A DNA stretch of 64,000 nucleotides from Anisus vortex (GCA_949126835.1 OX421495.1:25072829-25136828); one strand, 5' to 3'. Counted from the stretch's first letter, positions 52,574 to 63,038 are shown. The notes: a model not told the origin generated them from the letters alone. Numbers and translations: made by a program.

Positions 52574-53717
52574 ATGTCTTGTTTGTATGTTTGAGTCGGG
52601 ACTCGATAAGAGTATGTTGTATATGTCTTGTTTGTATGGTTGAGTCGGGACTGGATAAGAGTATGTTGTATATGTCTTGTTTGTATGGTTGAGTCGGGAC
52701 TCGATAAGAGTATGTTGTATATGTCTTGTTTGTATGTTTGAGTCGGGACTGGATAAGAGTATAGTTGTATATGTCTTGTTTGTATGTTTGAGTCGGGACT
52801 GGATAAGAGTATAGTTGTATATGTCTTGTTTGTATGTTTGAGTCGGGACTCGATAAGAGTATAGTTGTATATGTCTTGTTTGTATGTTTGAGTCGGGACT
52901 GGATAAGAGTATAGTTGTATATGTCTTGTTTGTATGTTTGAGTCGGGACTGGATAAGAGTATAGTTGTATATGTCTTGTTTGTATGGTTGAGTCGGGACT
53001 GGATAAGAGTATGTTGTATATGTCTTGTTTGTATGGTTGAGTCGGGACTCGATAAGAGTATGTTGTATATGTCTTGTTTGTATGTTTGAGTCGGGACTGG
53101 ATAAGAGTATAGTTGTATATGTCTTGTTTGTATGTTTGAGTCGGGACTGGATAAGAGTATAGTTGTATATGTCTTGTTTGTATGGTTGAGTCGGGACTGG
53201 ATAAGAGTATAGTTGTATATGACTTGTTTGTATGTTTGAGTCGGGACTGGATAAGAGTATAGTTGTATATGTCTTGTTTGTATGTTTGAGTCGGGACTCG
53301 ATAAGAGTATAGTTGTATATGTCTTGTTTGTATGTTTGAGTCGGGACTGGATAAGAGTATAGTTGTATATGTCTTGTTTGTATGTTTGAGTCGGGACTGG
53401 ATAAGAGTATAGTTGTATATGTCTTGTTTGTATGGTTGAGTCGGGACTGGATAAGAGTATAGTTGTATATGTCTTGTTTGTATGGTTGAGTCGGGACTGG
53501 ATAAGAGTATAGTTGTATATGTCTTGTTTGTATGGTTGAGTTGGGAGTCGATAAGGGTATAGTTGTATATGTCTTGTTTGTATGGTTGAGTCGGGACTGG
53601 ATAAGAGTATAGTTGTATATGTCTTGTTTGTATGGTTGAGTTGGGAGTCGATAAGGGTATAGTTGTATATGTCTAGTTTGTATGGTTGAGTTGGGAGTCG
53701 ATAAGGGTATAGTTGTA
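52574..53717. repeat. 50-bp satellite in gene B intron 2 (satellite 1 relative)
   Basis: About 23 copies of the same unit as at 1-22240, same orientation (TTGAGTCGGGACTGGATAAG core). Several units lack two bases (GAGTATGTTG instead of GAGTATAGTTG). It lies in the homologous intron and is followed by the same flank (TGTACAGTTTGGTCTTGTTT). Confidence 0.96.
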
Positions 53718-54017
53718 AAAGTCATGCATAGTTTATTCTGAAATGTACAGTTTGGTCTTGTTTGCTTAGTTGAGCCTGACCTATAAAATACGTGTGACTT
53801 GTGTGAGCAATGGAATCTAATTGTGGATGTTATACGAAAACCGGAAGTAGTCTTGTTTTCGGTTTTCAAACTTGAAAATTGTTTTAAAAACTTTATAAAC
53901 ATCCCTAATTCTAACCTGCAATAATTTGTTTTTAATTATTAAAAATCAAAAATATTAATTACATGTCTTGCTAATGTTCGTATCTAACCTTTTTTTTTTT
54001 TGTTGTTGTTTTTTTAG
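53718..54017 (+). other. Gene B intron 2 end
   Basis: Homologous to 22241-22490, with a CGAAAACCGGAAG...ACATCCCTA stretch that may be a MITE trace, and ending in a T-tract and TTTTTTTAG. It represents the state of this intron end without the TIR transposon. Confidence 0.7.
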
Positions 54018-54067
54018 ATTAGTGAAGGATCTACATTTAGTACATCTTATCATGCCTGCTGTATATC
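54018..54067 (+). CDS. Gene B exon 3: start of neurotrophin/Spatzle-like domain
   Basis: 50 nt between TTTTTTTAG and the strong donor TATC|GTAAGT. Phase 0 start, phase 2 end. It encodes ISEGSTFSTSYHACCI plus two bases; the last ten residues including the junction serine equal those of gene A. It is alignable with gene A along the whole length, which proves where the transposon entered gene A. Confidence 0.75.
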
Positions 54068-54331
54068 GTAAGTATAAAACAAATAAGTTAAGTGATTTTT
54101 TTTTTCAATTTAATTTTACAATTATTGATCGTCGAACTTTCGATTAATGGTTTAGCTTGGGGCATCTGACTAGGAAGTGGTCTACTGTTTTATGTTAGTG
54201 GCGGCAATGTCTAAGTTAGTTGGATGTTGTCGTTTTTTTCCTGTTTAGGAGCCGTTTGAGGGATATATTATATAAAGATCATAAATGTAATGTTATAATG
54301 TATATATAGGTATAATGTTATTTTTTCACAG

Positions 54332-54439
54332 AGAGTCAAGATTTGAATCGTACAACACTTTATCTGATCCATTTGGTGTCAATTACCAATTGGTTCAACT
54401 AGATCAAAGAAAACAATATTTCCCTACAGAAACTTGCAG
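54332..54439 (+). CDS. Gene B exon 4: middle of neurotrophin/Spatzle-like domain
   Basis: 108 nt between TTTTTTCACAG and the donor TTGCAG|GTAAAT, open in the required phase. It encodes YNTLSDPFGVNYQLVQL and ends RKQYFPTETC. 21 of the 36 residues counted from the junction equal gene A. The donor and following intron bases are multiplied seven times downstream (see the 53-bp array at 54431-54801). Confidence 0.78.
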
Positions 54440-54801
54440 GTAAATTGATGCTTTTAAGATCTAGTGAGTGAATGATCAACATAAACTTGCAGGTAAATTG
54501 ATGCTTTTGAGATCAAGTGAGTGAATGATTAACATAAACTTTCAGGTAAATTGATGCTATTGAGATCAAGTGAGTGAATGATCAACATAAACTTGCAGGT
54601 AAATTGATGCTATTTAGATCTAGTGAGTGTATGATCAACATAAACTTGCAGGTAAGTTGATGCTATTTAGATCAAGTGAGTGAATGATCAACATAAACTT
54701 GCAGGTAAATTGATGCTATTTAGATCTAGTGAGTGTATGATCAACATAAACTTGCAGGTAAATTGATGCTTTTTAATTTAGATCAAGTGAATGTATGATC
54801 A
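54431..54801 (+). repeat. 53-bp tandem repeat carrying a splice donor
   Basis: Exactly seven units of 53 bp, each containing AACTTGCAG|GTAAATTGATG, i.e. the last nine bases of exon 4 plus its donor and intron start, then GATCTAGTGAGTG. The first unit is the real exon end. Small changes (TTTCAG, GTAAGT) distinguish units. Gene A has a single copy. Confidence 0.93.
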
Positions 54802-55200
54802 AGACTTTAACATTTTCCATTAGGAGCCTAACTATAGGGTTACAGACGGCAGCACGCTCGGACATGAATGTCGTGTGAAGTTGACCATTCTAACTGCTAC
54901 GTTAAGCGTAGACTATAGAGTCGAAAGGATTTGTTCGGTTTGTAAGACTTTTTAGACTCCTGTTAAATTTTGATGAACTATTATCCGGCATTTAGATTGG
55001 GTACGGTCTCCACCTCAGGACAAAATGGGGAGTCAGTTACGCGTCCAGTGATCGACTGGATATTAACTGGATTTTAGTTAGGACTTCCAATGTTAACAAC
55101 GTTACAGATTGTAATTTATTGTTGAATTTTCTTCACTAAATTTGAGCATTAGAAGATTTGATTCGGATATTGTATCACTGGATTATTTCTGTTTGGATAC
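54802..55200 (+). other. Gene B intron 4, unannotated part
   Basis: No open frame, repeat or element recognised. It ends in GTTTGGATAC, which could have seeded the following 10-bp array. Confidence 0.5.
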
Positions 55201-55806
55201 ATTGTGATACATTGTGATACATTGTGATGCATTGTGATACATTGTGATACATTGTGATACATTGTGATACATTGTGATACTTTGTGATACATTGTGATAC
55301 ATTGTGATACATTATGATACATTGTGATACATTGTGATACATTGTGCTACATTATGATACATTGTGATACATTGTGATACATTGTGATACATTGTGATAC
55401 ATTGTGATACATTGTGATACATTGTGATACATTGTGATACATTGTGATACATTGTGATACATTGTGATACATTGTGATACATTGTGATACAGATACATTA
55501 TGATACATTGTGATACATTGTGATACATTGTGATACATTATGATACATTGTGATACATTGTGATACATTGTGATACATTGTGATACATTGTGATACATTG
55601 TGAAACATTGTGATACATTATGATACATTGTGATACATTATGATACATTATGATACATTGTGATACATTGTGATGCATTGTGATACATTGTGATACATTG
55701 TGATACATTGTGATACATTGTGATACATTGTGATACATTGTGATACATTGTAATACATTGTGATACATTGTGATGCATTGTGATACATTGTGATACATTG
55801 TGATAC
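55201..55806. repeat. 10-bp tandem array (ATTGTGATAC)n
   Basis: About 60 copies with scattered single changes (ATTATGATAC, ATTGTGATGC) and one disruption near 55490. Open antisense frames (MYHNVSQCIT type) follow from the 10-bp period and are not genes. It lies directly at the 3' side of the minus-strand LINE. Confidence 0.97.
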
Positions 55807-55883
55807 TTTATATAACAAAGTAAAGTAATCCAGTCGGACCAGACTTGAACCACACTTCTCCGGAATCAGTATATGAACCGAGA

Positions 55884-57241
55884 TTAGTCTCTTATGGCTC
55901 GGAAGACAAACACACGTGTGCTACGCCGTGTAGCTAAGTCACTATATAGGTTCGGTGCAAACAGTTGACCGTTCCCATCCACTCTATGCTCCCGCAAGGC
56001 AGGGCTGTCCAAAAGCACTTGCTCGACCGTCTCTTCTGCTTCCCTGGCATTCCCTGCAATTACCACACCGCGAGTCATGGTTGGTCCTAAACATTTAGAA
56101 ATAGACACCTGTACTAAACTGGGTTACTGTTGCCTGATCCTTCCTTTCTACCACTTCCTTAAAACCATGGTTCTGACTCCCATGCACGTATTGATCTGCG
56201 GACGCTCTCGAATGAGGACGGACGGTTCAGAGCGGGTACCAGGGACCCCTTCTTGGCCAAGACGTCCGCTTTCTCATTGCCAGGGATTCCTGCATGACCC
56301 GGACTCCACTTCAAAGTCACCGTTACCTTTTACCTAAGGAATAGATTAGAGATGCCAGCAAGCAGTCGGACAAGTATGGTGTGCCATGACCACAGGCCGT
56401 CGATGGCCCGGAGCACTGAAAGCGTATCAGTAAAGACTACGACATCGGCTCGAGCTGCCGGCTCTTCTTCAAACGTTTTCCCCAATTGCTTCCATCTCCG
56501 CATCAAAGATGCAGATGTCACCACTAGGGCCTGTTAATTCAACCTGTTTGTCTACTGCCTGGGGGTACGACAACAGAGCACCATACCCAGCACGTCTCTC
56601 AGCACCACTGATCGCGCTCTCATCAGTGTATGTTTCGACGCACGCCGAATGTGCACGTACCGTCCTTAGTCAGGTAATCGCCTTGTTCGGCCGGTCCTAT
56701 CAGGTTCGTCCGTATATTCGGTAAGTTTAAAGATAGATGAGGAGAAGGTTTAACTCCCGTCCGAAGGGGCAAGCGAGAGTCCGATCTCTTTGCTGATGCG
56801 CACCGCGGGGTACAAAAAGGACTGCATCGAATCCGTTTCCTACTCTCCCAGGTATCCACGAGTATCCTAAGAGGCGATCTTTCCTGCAACCGTTTATACC
56901 GCTCGAATGCGGTAATAACAGCCCTTTTCCTTCGCGTATTCAGATGCGGCACATTTGCCATGACTTCCACAGTCGCTGTTGGGTGGGTCGGAACGTTCCA
57001 CATAGGGCTTGGTTTTGTACACTGTCTAATATCTTAAAAGCAGTATCGGTCGCATAGATTTGTACCGGAAGGCTGTAATCAATCTGAGATCTTACCGCTC
57101 CTAGGCTAACCTATGTAACTTCAGCAACAACCCTGGCCGCCAGATCTTATCATAGGCCTGTTTACAATCCAGGAACACTACACTGCTAGTGTGGACTCTT
57201 ACCGCTGAAACCCGCCAGCCATCGTCTGCACTAAGAGCTTG
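55884..57241 (-). pseudogene. Non-LTR retrotransposon with RNase H, 3' part
   Basis: Minus-strand frames, broken by frameshifts, read in order: VVFLDCKQAYDKIWRPGLL (57150s, reverse transcriptase motif A region), a thumb-like basic stretch (57003-56623), an RNase H remnant with VVVFTDTLSVLRAIDG (56524-56330), and a C-terminal EAEETVEQVLLDSPAL segment near 56040-55980, where the usual zinc cysteines are partly lost. The order matches jockey/R1-group LINEs that carry RNase H. The upstream part continues at 59212-59415 beyond the hAT insertion. A dead element in gene B intron 4, antisense to the gene. Confidence 0.72.
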
Positions 57242-57689
57242 ACTGGATCCAGGGCCGGCTATTCCATATAGGCGAACTAGGCGGCTGCCTAGGGCGCAAA
57301 ATTTTGGGGGGCGCAATATTGAGGATTTTTTTTTTATTTGGGGATGTAAAAATATAAACTATATTAAAGTTGAGTACTTCTGCGCGCTACTAGCATGATG
57401 TGCAGATGAATTACTAGGTAATGAAAGGCGAATGGTAGTTTATTTAAGTTGTCTTAGAAAATGGGAAAGTATGCCCTAACAGAACTTAGTTTGGCAACCT
57501 CGCTATGCGTAGCGGAATGCAAAAAGGCACCCCCCACTTTCCCCGGCCACACCCTGGATGCGATGCGACGGCGGAATATCATAGTAACCGTGTCCTTCAA
57601 GTCAGTTCGTGAATCGTCGTGAGGGCGCTGAATTGTTTGCATTGGCAGTGCAGTTGTTGATTTTGTGCATTTTCATACTGTTAATCATG

Positions 57690-58869
57690 AAAACTAGTAC
57701 ATTAAATCCCCTAAGTGGCACACGAGGGTCCAGACGAATTGATGCACTAACATCTCTGCCCGACCAGTTATCTCATGTTTGTGATGCTTTGGAAGAGATT
57801 TCTGAAAACACTCATTGGATCTAGTGACAGTAATGTGAAGGTAGAAGCACTTGGGTTACTTAAAAATATCTCAGACTTCTAGTTTATTGTTGCATTTGTC
57901 ACATAGCACGACATTTTTTTTCAAGTTAACATAACTATTAAGACGCTAGAAGAAAATGATTTGAGTCTCCAGAGAGCAGTTAGTCACCTGAAAAAAAAAC
58001 TAACAGTTTTTGGTTAGAGCTTGAAGTGATTTAGAGTTCAATAGAGTTTTGGTTGGTGCTAATGAAGTAGCATAAGAAGTTGCATGAATAGAACCAGTAT
58101 TTGAGAAAGAGAAGGTCCAATTACAGTTCCCTCACATGGGGAGGGCAGAGGGGGGCATATGCCCGGGGCGGCACTTCCAGGGGGTCGGCAAATGCAGTCT
58201 AAATATAGCAAATATAGCACTAAACAAGCAGTTACAGTATGCAAGGGGGCGGTGCTGAAACTTTTGCCCTGGAGCACCACATAAGCTTGTAAAAGCACTG
58301 GCTCCGAATAAAAAAAAAAAAGAAGAACAAGGTTGATTACGAATCAACCTATGAATCTGTAAATATTGCAGGTGACCCCTCAGAAAGTTTCAAGATCCAC
58401 TTTTATGTTGCTGCTTAAGCAGTAAAAGGCAGATTTTCCCAGTTTAATAAAGTATCTGGCGTCTTTGGATTTTTTGTAAAACATTCCTGACCTTAAAAAC
58501 TAGACTACATCAGAGGTTAACTCGATGTGCGACAACTTGGAAAAAACATTAACAATTGAAAAAGATGAAGGTTTGAATGAATCTGACATTGCTGCTGTAC
58601 GACAGTGTTCTTATCTAAGAGCAATTTCTCATCATTTCCATGACTCAGTATCAAACCATGAAGAAGTCCTAAACTATATTTACGAACAGAATCTTAAAAA
58701 TGGATTTCCTAACATTTGTTTAGCCCTTCGTATTTGGCTTACGTTGCCATTTTCCGTAAATAGTGCTGAACGAAGGTTTTCAAAACTTAAGCTAATTAAA
58801 ACCTATCTGCGTAGTACAATGAGTCAGGAGAGACTTGCGGTTCTGGTGACAATATTGAAAGTTAGATAG
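57690..58869 (+). pseudogene. Degenerate hAT transposase
   Basis: Remnants on the + strand: GTRGSRRIDALTSL near 57716 (usually GTRW-S-R in the family), then VEALGLLKNISDF, a FIVAFVTWHDIFFQVNI stretch with stops, and an open 115-codon frame 58525-58869 ending in the hAT C-terminal dimerisation domain (LTLPFSVNSAERRFSKLKL, then TYLRSTMSQERL). It resembles ZMYM1-like hAT transposases. The N-terminal zinc finger and much of the catalytic domain are gone, and a ~180-bp insertion interrupts it at about 58125-58305. Non-functional. Confidence 0.8.
58125..58305. mobile_element. Possible MITE insertion in the hAT transposase
   Basis: Bases between the transposase stretch ending in GAGAAAGAGAAGGTCC and the one resuming at GAATAAAAAAAAAA have no coding sense. 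The block GGGGCGGCACTTCC near its left side is related to 46155-46175. Limits approximate. Confidence 0.4.
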
Positions 58870-59211
58870 CAAGACAGACTCAAAAGCCCTCGTACAAGAA
58901 TTTTCTCAGAAGAAAGTAAGAAAAGTACCATTAGGGTATTAGTCTATAGGAGTATAAATACTGGTAATCAGTACTTAAAAGTGACTTTTGGACTGTAGTT
59001 AAGAAAACAATAATCCAATATCAAACAATATCAAGTAGTCTTTGTGTATTTTTTTTAAGTGTTATAAAAACAGAAAACAATGTCTATAATCTAACTGTGA
59101 GTTTCGGTTTGTTATTAAGAGAACTTTACATAATGCAGGTATAAAACCTATAAACTAAGGGCGCAGAATTTGTTTTCGCCTAGGGTGCCAAAAACCCTAG
59201 AGCCAGCCCTG

Positions 59212-59415
59212 ACCGGATTCATTGCATTTCGTCCAGATCGAAAACCAGCCTGCGAAGGGGCGATTAACCCTCTATCTTACGAGTACCTCACAAGCCTCCG
59301 ATTGATTTCGATCTGCTGCTTGGCAAGAGCAGTGCCTAGAGATTTACAGACTCTAGGCTTTGAATTTCGTGTTTAGACAGCTACAGGGTCCACTTGGGGC
59401 GCAATGGCTCTAGCA
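59212..59415 (-). pseudogene. Non-LTR retrotransposon, upstream reverse transcriptase part
   Basis: Read on the minus strand: INRRLVRYS, a stop, DRGLIAPSQAGFRSGRNAMNP, the L-I-x-x-x-Q-A-G-F-R motif of LINE reverse transcriptases, running straight into the part at 57241 once the hAT is removed. The 5' end is truncated near 59415. Confidence 0.7.
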
Positions 59416-59450
59416 AGAGTGCTCTAGTAAAACAATGTACAAGTTACAAG

Positions 59451-59474
59451 ATACACTAAGTTAGTTTGTAATAA
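59451..59474. repeat. Single partial copy of the 53-bp satellite 2 unit
   Basis: ATACACTAAGTTAGTTTGTA plus ATAA equals the satellite 2 consensus over 24 bases without mismatch, once only, in the gene B intron homologous to the one filled by the array in gene A. Confidence 0.85.
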
Positions 59475-59908
59475 ATTATACACAGCTCAAATATTTTATC
59501 TACCTGAAGTATTTTTAAAATCATGTGTGAGTTGTGGGGTGAACGCTGTGTATAGATATAAATATTGTGCGCACGTCGGCGTTAAAGAGTTAGGTCAACG
59601 ATGCCATTATCTCTCAGACCAGATGTGTCTAATTTGAGGTCCGCTGACCACACTGCAGGCCACAAGACCCATTGTGTGGCCCCCACAGAGTTTCTAACGG
59701 AAGTATTTTTAAATGTATTTTTATTAGTAATGTATATAATGTTTTGGGATTGTATATCTCATCTTGTTGTATCAAACTCGTTATACGGAGAAAAAAACAG
59801 ACAAATAAGTGCTAAAAATGAAAATGTTTGGGTTTTATTAATCAACACCAAACGTCTAATTACTGGAGAGATTAAAAAAAATGGTTAGAGTTTTTATTTT
59901 AATTAATA
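59475..59908 (+). other. Gene B intron 4, 3' part
   Basis: Alignable in its second half with 44860-44975 of gene A. Around 59625-59690 GTGTCTAATTTGAGGTCCGC and TGTGTGGCCCCCA resemble a hAT-type MITE of the GTGTCCAA-GCGGCCC kind, but no second end was found. No gene. Confidence 0.4.
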
Positions 59909-60239
59909 AGTTCAAATTAAGGTATACGTTAGTTCAAATTAATGTATATGCTAGTTCAAATTAATGTATACGCTAGTTCAAATTAATGTATATGCTAGTT
60001 CAAATGAACTTATACACTAGTTCAAATTAATGTATATGCTAGTTCAAATTAATGTATACGCTAGTTCAAATTAATGTATATGCTAGTTCAAATGAACGTA
60101 TACACTAGTTCAAATTAATGTATATGCTAGTTCAAATTAATGTATACACTAGTTCAAATTAATGTATACGCTAGTTCAAATTAATGTATACGCTAGTTCA
60201 AATCAATGTATATGCTAGTTCAAATTAATGTACATGCTA
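59909..60239. repeat. 22-bp minisatellite before the last exon of gene B
   Basis: About 15 units of AGTTCAAATTAATGTATATGCT-like sequence (22 bp). The array stops some 30 bases before the acceptor of the last exon. Gene A has one unit at the same place. Confidence 0.94.
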
Positions 60240-60268
60240 TGATATTTTCTGTTTTTCCACGTATTCAG

Positions 60269-60428
60269 ACAAGACCCAACCTGCGTCAACTGTCGTTGTT
60301 CGTGTACTATGGTTTCCCAGACAATGACTGCTTTGGTTTACAAACTAGGACAAACTAATGAAACAGCCTTTATAATGGTCAGGGTACCCAGCTTCTGCAG
60401 GTGTATGAATAATTTACCAACCGGCTAA
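60269..60428 (+). CDS. Gene B last exon: C-terminal half of neurotrophin/Spatzle-like factor
   Basis: 160 nt from the acceptor GTATTCAG to TAA (60426-60428), same length and phase as 45039-45198. It encodes TCVNCRCSCTM, SQTMTALVYK, then VPSFCRCMNNLPTG and stop. 37 of 52 residues equal gene A; all cysteines are conserved. If the exon 2 stop is real, this exon would be untranslated in the standard transcript, yet its frame is intact, which argues that any loss is recent or that the stop is bypassed. Confidence 0.8.
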
Positions 60429-60545
60429 TTATGAGTTGTATGTTTTATTTTATTTCGACCATTTAAGTTCGACCCAACAATGTAATTTAAATATATTATT
60501 TTCATATGTTACTACACTATACATCATCGGAACTTTCATTGTATG

Positions 60546-60805
60546 CATAGTGAAAACTTGATATATCGGTATTTGGATATAGTGAACATTTAATGTTTCG
60601 TTATTTAGACTTTTTACCATACAGTTGCTTCCGCTTCCTGTGTTGTTATTATTCACGTTGTCCTTTCTGTCCCTGACCTATGAAGGTTATTTGTCTTGTT
60701 CATTAAATAAATGATCCTTCACAGTATCTTGGTCTAGTGTATTCTTAAACCATACCAAACATGCTGGTACTACATTGTAATAACAAAATGTAATAACAAA
60801 TATTA
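60546..60805. other. Sequence inserted after gene B relative to gene A
   Basis: Absent from the gene A flank. GTGAAAACTTGATATATCGG and GGATATAGTGAAC resemble pogo/Tigger-type transposon ends; further on ATTAAATAAATGATCCTTC looks like a polyadenylation region. No complete element could be delimited. Confidence 0.35.
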
Positions 60806-60855
60806 AACAATGTTCCTATTAAAAGTAATTATATCAATATTAACCATTCTTGCCT

Positions 60856-61715
60856 AGTTCATTTAACCCCAGCAAACATTCTATAATGACTGATGTACAA
60901 TATTGGCATTAAACTGGCGAGAAATCGGGGCAATATTGGGCTTAAAACATGGCAAAATATTGGCTCGGGATCGGTACAATATTGGGCATAAATTGTAACA
61001 AGACATGGCTGTGATAATAAATTGTTCTAAACAATGAAGACAACTCAACAACCTGTCTAAAAAATGCATTGGCTACCAATAATACTGAGGATAAAATTCA
61101 ATGATCTATAAAAGCCTTCATGGTCAATCTCCACAATACATCAGATTCATAGTTGAGCTACACGCTTCAGAGAAAACAGGACTACTCTCAAAGGAAATTC
61201 ATCAACACCTCAAGGTACCAAAAGTAAAAAGAAAAACATTTGCCTCATAGCACATCTGTGGTGGAATGAACTTACGTACACAATTAAACAAGCGGACAAT
61301 ATTGAGATTTTTAAAACAAAATTAAAAACACACTTATTCGATTTATTTTAATAACACTGGGTAAGTGTAAAGCGCATTTGAAGACTAATTGTTATGAGTA
61401 GCGCTATATTAATTAATATGAAGTTTTGTAACAATATTGGGACAATGTTGGAAATATCTTGGATCAACATTGGGTAGCTATTGGTACAATATTGGAACAA
61501 CATTGGTACAACCAAAACATAAAACCATAGTATTGCCAATAATTACCCAATGTTGTACTAATCTGTTACTAATGTGTTCACAATATTTCCCCAATGTTGT
61601 AACAATAACCAATATTATATCAATATTTACCCATTATTATGCCAATATTTAGCTAAGATTTACCCGATATTTTTGCAATATTACTACCCAGGCTGTATCT
61701 AATTAATTATTTGAC
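60856..61715. mobile_element. Composite insertion with CAATATTGG repeats and a LINE fragment
   Basis: Interrupts the homology with the gene A flank. It starts near CCCCAGCAAACATTC and carries many direct and inverted CAATATTGG/CCAATATT motifs, some able to fold (about 61440-61560). Its middle holds a LINE remnant. Ends only approximate. Confidence 0.55.
61064..61348 (+). pseudogene. LINE C-terminal remnant
   Basis: Reads HWLPIILRIKF, then after a frameshift YKSLHGQSPQYI, VELHASEKTG, LKVPKVKRKTF and FKTKLKTHLFDL, the characteristic tail (LHWLPI...LHG-x-P-x-Y...LKTHLF) of many non-LTR polyproteins. Frameshifts and stops show it is dead. Confidence 0.7.
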
Positions 61716-62050
61716 CAACAGACATACATTTTAGTTTTCACGTCAACTTTATGATGAACGTAGTAATGAAATACAGTGAGAATAACAGAAAGATGCAATG
61801 GACAAACAGTTTGATGTACACATCATATTGTAAGCTGTTGACAAGCCTAAGTTTAAATCTAGCTATAAAACAATAGTGTAACTATTTGTTTATACATGTA
61901 AGTTCTTCAATTTAAAACAGTTTTTAAGAAATTACACATTAAGGGAAGCTACTCGTTTTTTTTCTTCTGGTTTTCAGAATGAAAATGTTTTTCAATAAGA
62001 CGAATCTTTGTCACAATGCTAATAGACTAGTTAGAAAGTTATAAGCAAGA

Positions 62051-62154
62051 TAGGACAATGAAGTCTTATAATAGGACAATGAAGTCTTATAATAGGACAA
62101 TGAAGTCTTATAATAGGACAATGAAGTCTTATAATAGGACAATGAAGTCTTATA
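62051..62154. repeat. 21-bp tandem repeat
   Basis: Five units of TAGGACAATGAAGTCTTATA plus one base; the gene A flank near 45711 has one unit. Confidence 0.93.
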
Positions 62155-62345
62155 ACATTATACACATAAATGCGGCTATTTCTATAAATATACCAGTTTG
62201 AAAGTTATATGCAATAAAGTACAATTAATCAACTGTTGTAACATTATATACAAAAATGTAGGTATTACTAGAACAATATTTTAAACGGTGAATTAAAATA
62301 GAAGGGTATATAACTGGGGCAGTTCCTAAATGGTGACATCTACTA

Positions 62346-62867
62346 GATTGTAACTAGATTATGCTTCTCTGTTAGGAGATTTTTCTAAGATTATTAACAT
62401 GCATTACTGCTTATCAGTGGACTAGCCAATAGTGTTAATATTATTTAAATCGAATGGCTTAAATCATGAATTAAATCTGCCAAATAAAAATCAGATTTTA
62501 AATGAACAAAAATGGTATCTTGTAAACAAATTTTTAAAGTTGTATTTAATTTTATTCATATTTGAATGGTTCTAATACAACTATTCTACAAACTTCCATA
62601 GATTAAAAAACTATAAATAATACAATTTCTTTACTGGATTACTGCCAATTCAGCCAATTTGTAAACAAAATATTATACTTCTTATTAAAATTTATTACAG
62701 TTTCAATTTGTATAGTTTATTTGTAAATAATAACATACACAAAAATCTAGATTATACTTATACATTTTAAACTGAATTCTATTTGTGTGGTTGAAGGGGG
62801 ATGCAGTGTATGTTCTCTAGCGTATATTGTTCATATGTTGGGTAATATTATTTTCTTTACCCTTCAG
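62346..62867. other. AT-rich region without a recognised gene
   Basis: No longer alignable with the gene A flank. No repeat array or coding signal seen; ends in TTTCTTTACCCTTCAG. Confidence 0.5.
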
Positions 62868-63038
62868 GGTTTTTGTAGTCTATCGCCTGCCATCTGTCCA
62901 ATGTTTGTAAAAATTTCACAACCATCGTACAACACCAGTTGTAGATGTAGTGATACAGCGTTGGCCAGATCTAGAGCTGTGGTTGTTGTGTTGTGCTTTA
63001 TGTCGGAAGGGAATTACCGTATATTATGTTGGATTCTT
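62868..63038 (+). CDS. Candidate isolated exon, unknown product
   Basis: Open in one frame after a good acceptor (TTTCTTTACCCTTCAG) and before a possible donor (ATTCTT|GTAGGG). It would encode GFCSLSPAICPMFVKISQPS, then NTSCRCSDTA and a V-rich strand. The cysteine spacing is faintly like the last exon of genes A and B (CRCS followed by a V/L-rich segment), but I cannot call homology. It may be a decayed third copy, an unrelated exon, or chance. Confidence 0.25.

Larger units (their letters stand above)
57250..59211 (+). mobile_element. hAT DNA transposon inside the LINE
   Basis: 1962 bp with ends CAGGGCCGGCTATTCC and, reversed, CAGGGCTGGCTCTAGG, both followed by TAGGCG/CCTAGG-containing blocks. 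The flanking octamers ACTGGATC (57242-57249) and ACCGGATT (59212-59219) agree at 6 of 8 positions, an aged 8-bp target duplication. Removing the element rejoins the reverse transcriptase reading of the host LINE. Internal transposase remnants are annotated separately. Confidence 0.85.

Noticed and set aside
52511..53902. 463-codon minus-strand frame over the gene B satellite
   Set aside because: Same cause as the other satellite frames; it also runs antisense over part of gene B exon 2.
55347..55853. Open frames MYHNVSQCIT-type
   Set aside because: Direct product of the 10-bp period.
56077..56724. Plus-strand frames over the LINE
   Set aside because: The minus strand carries clear RNase H and reverse transcriptase motifs; the plus frames are shadows.
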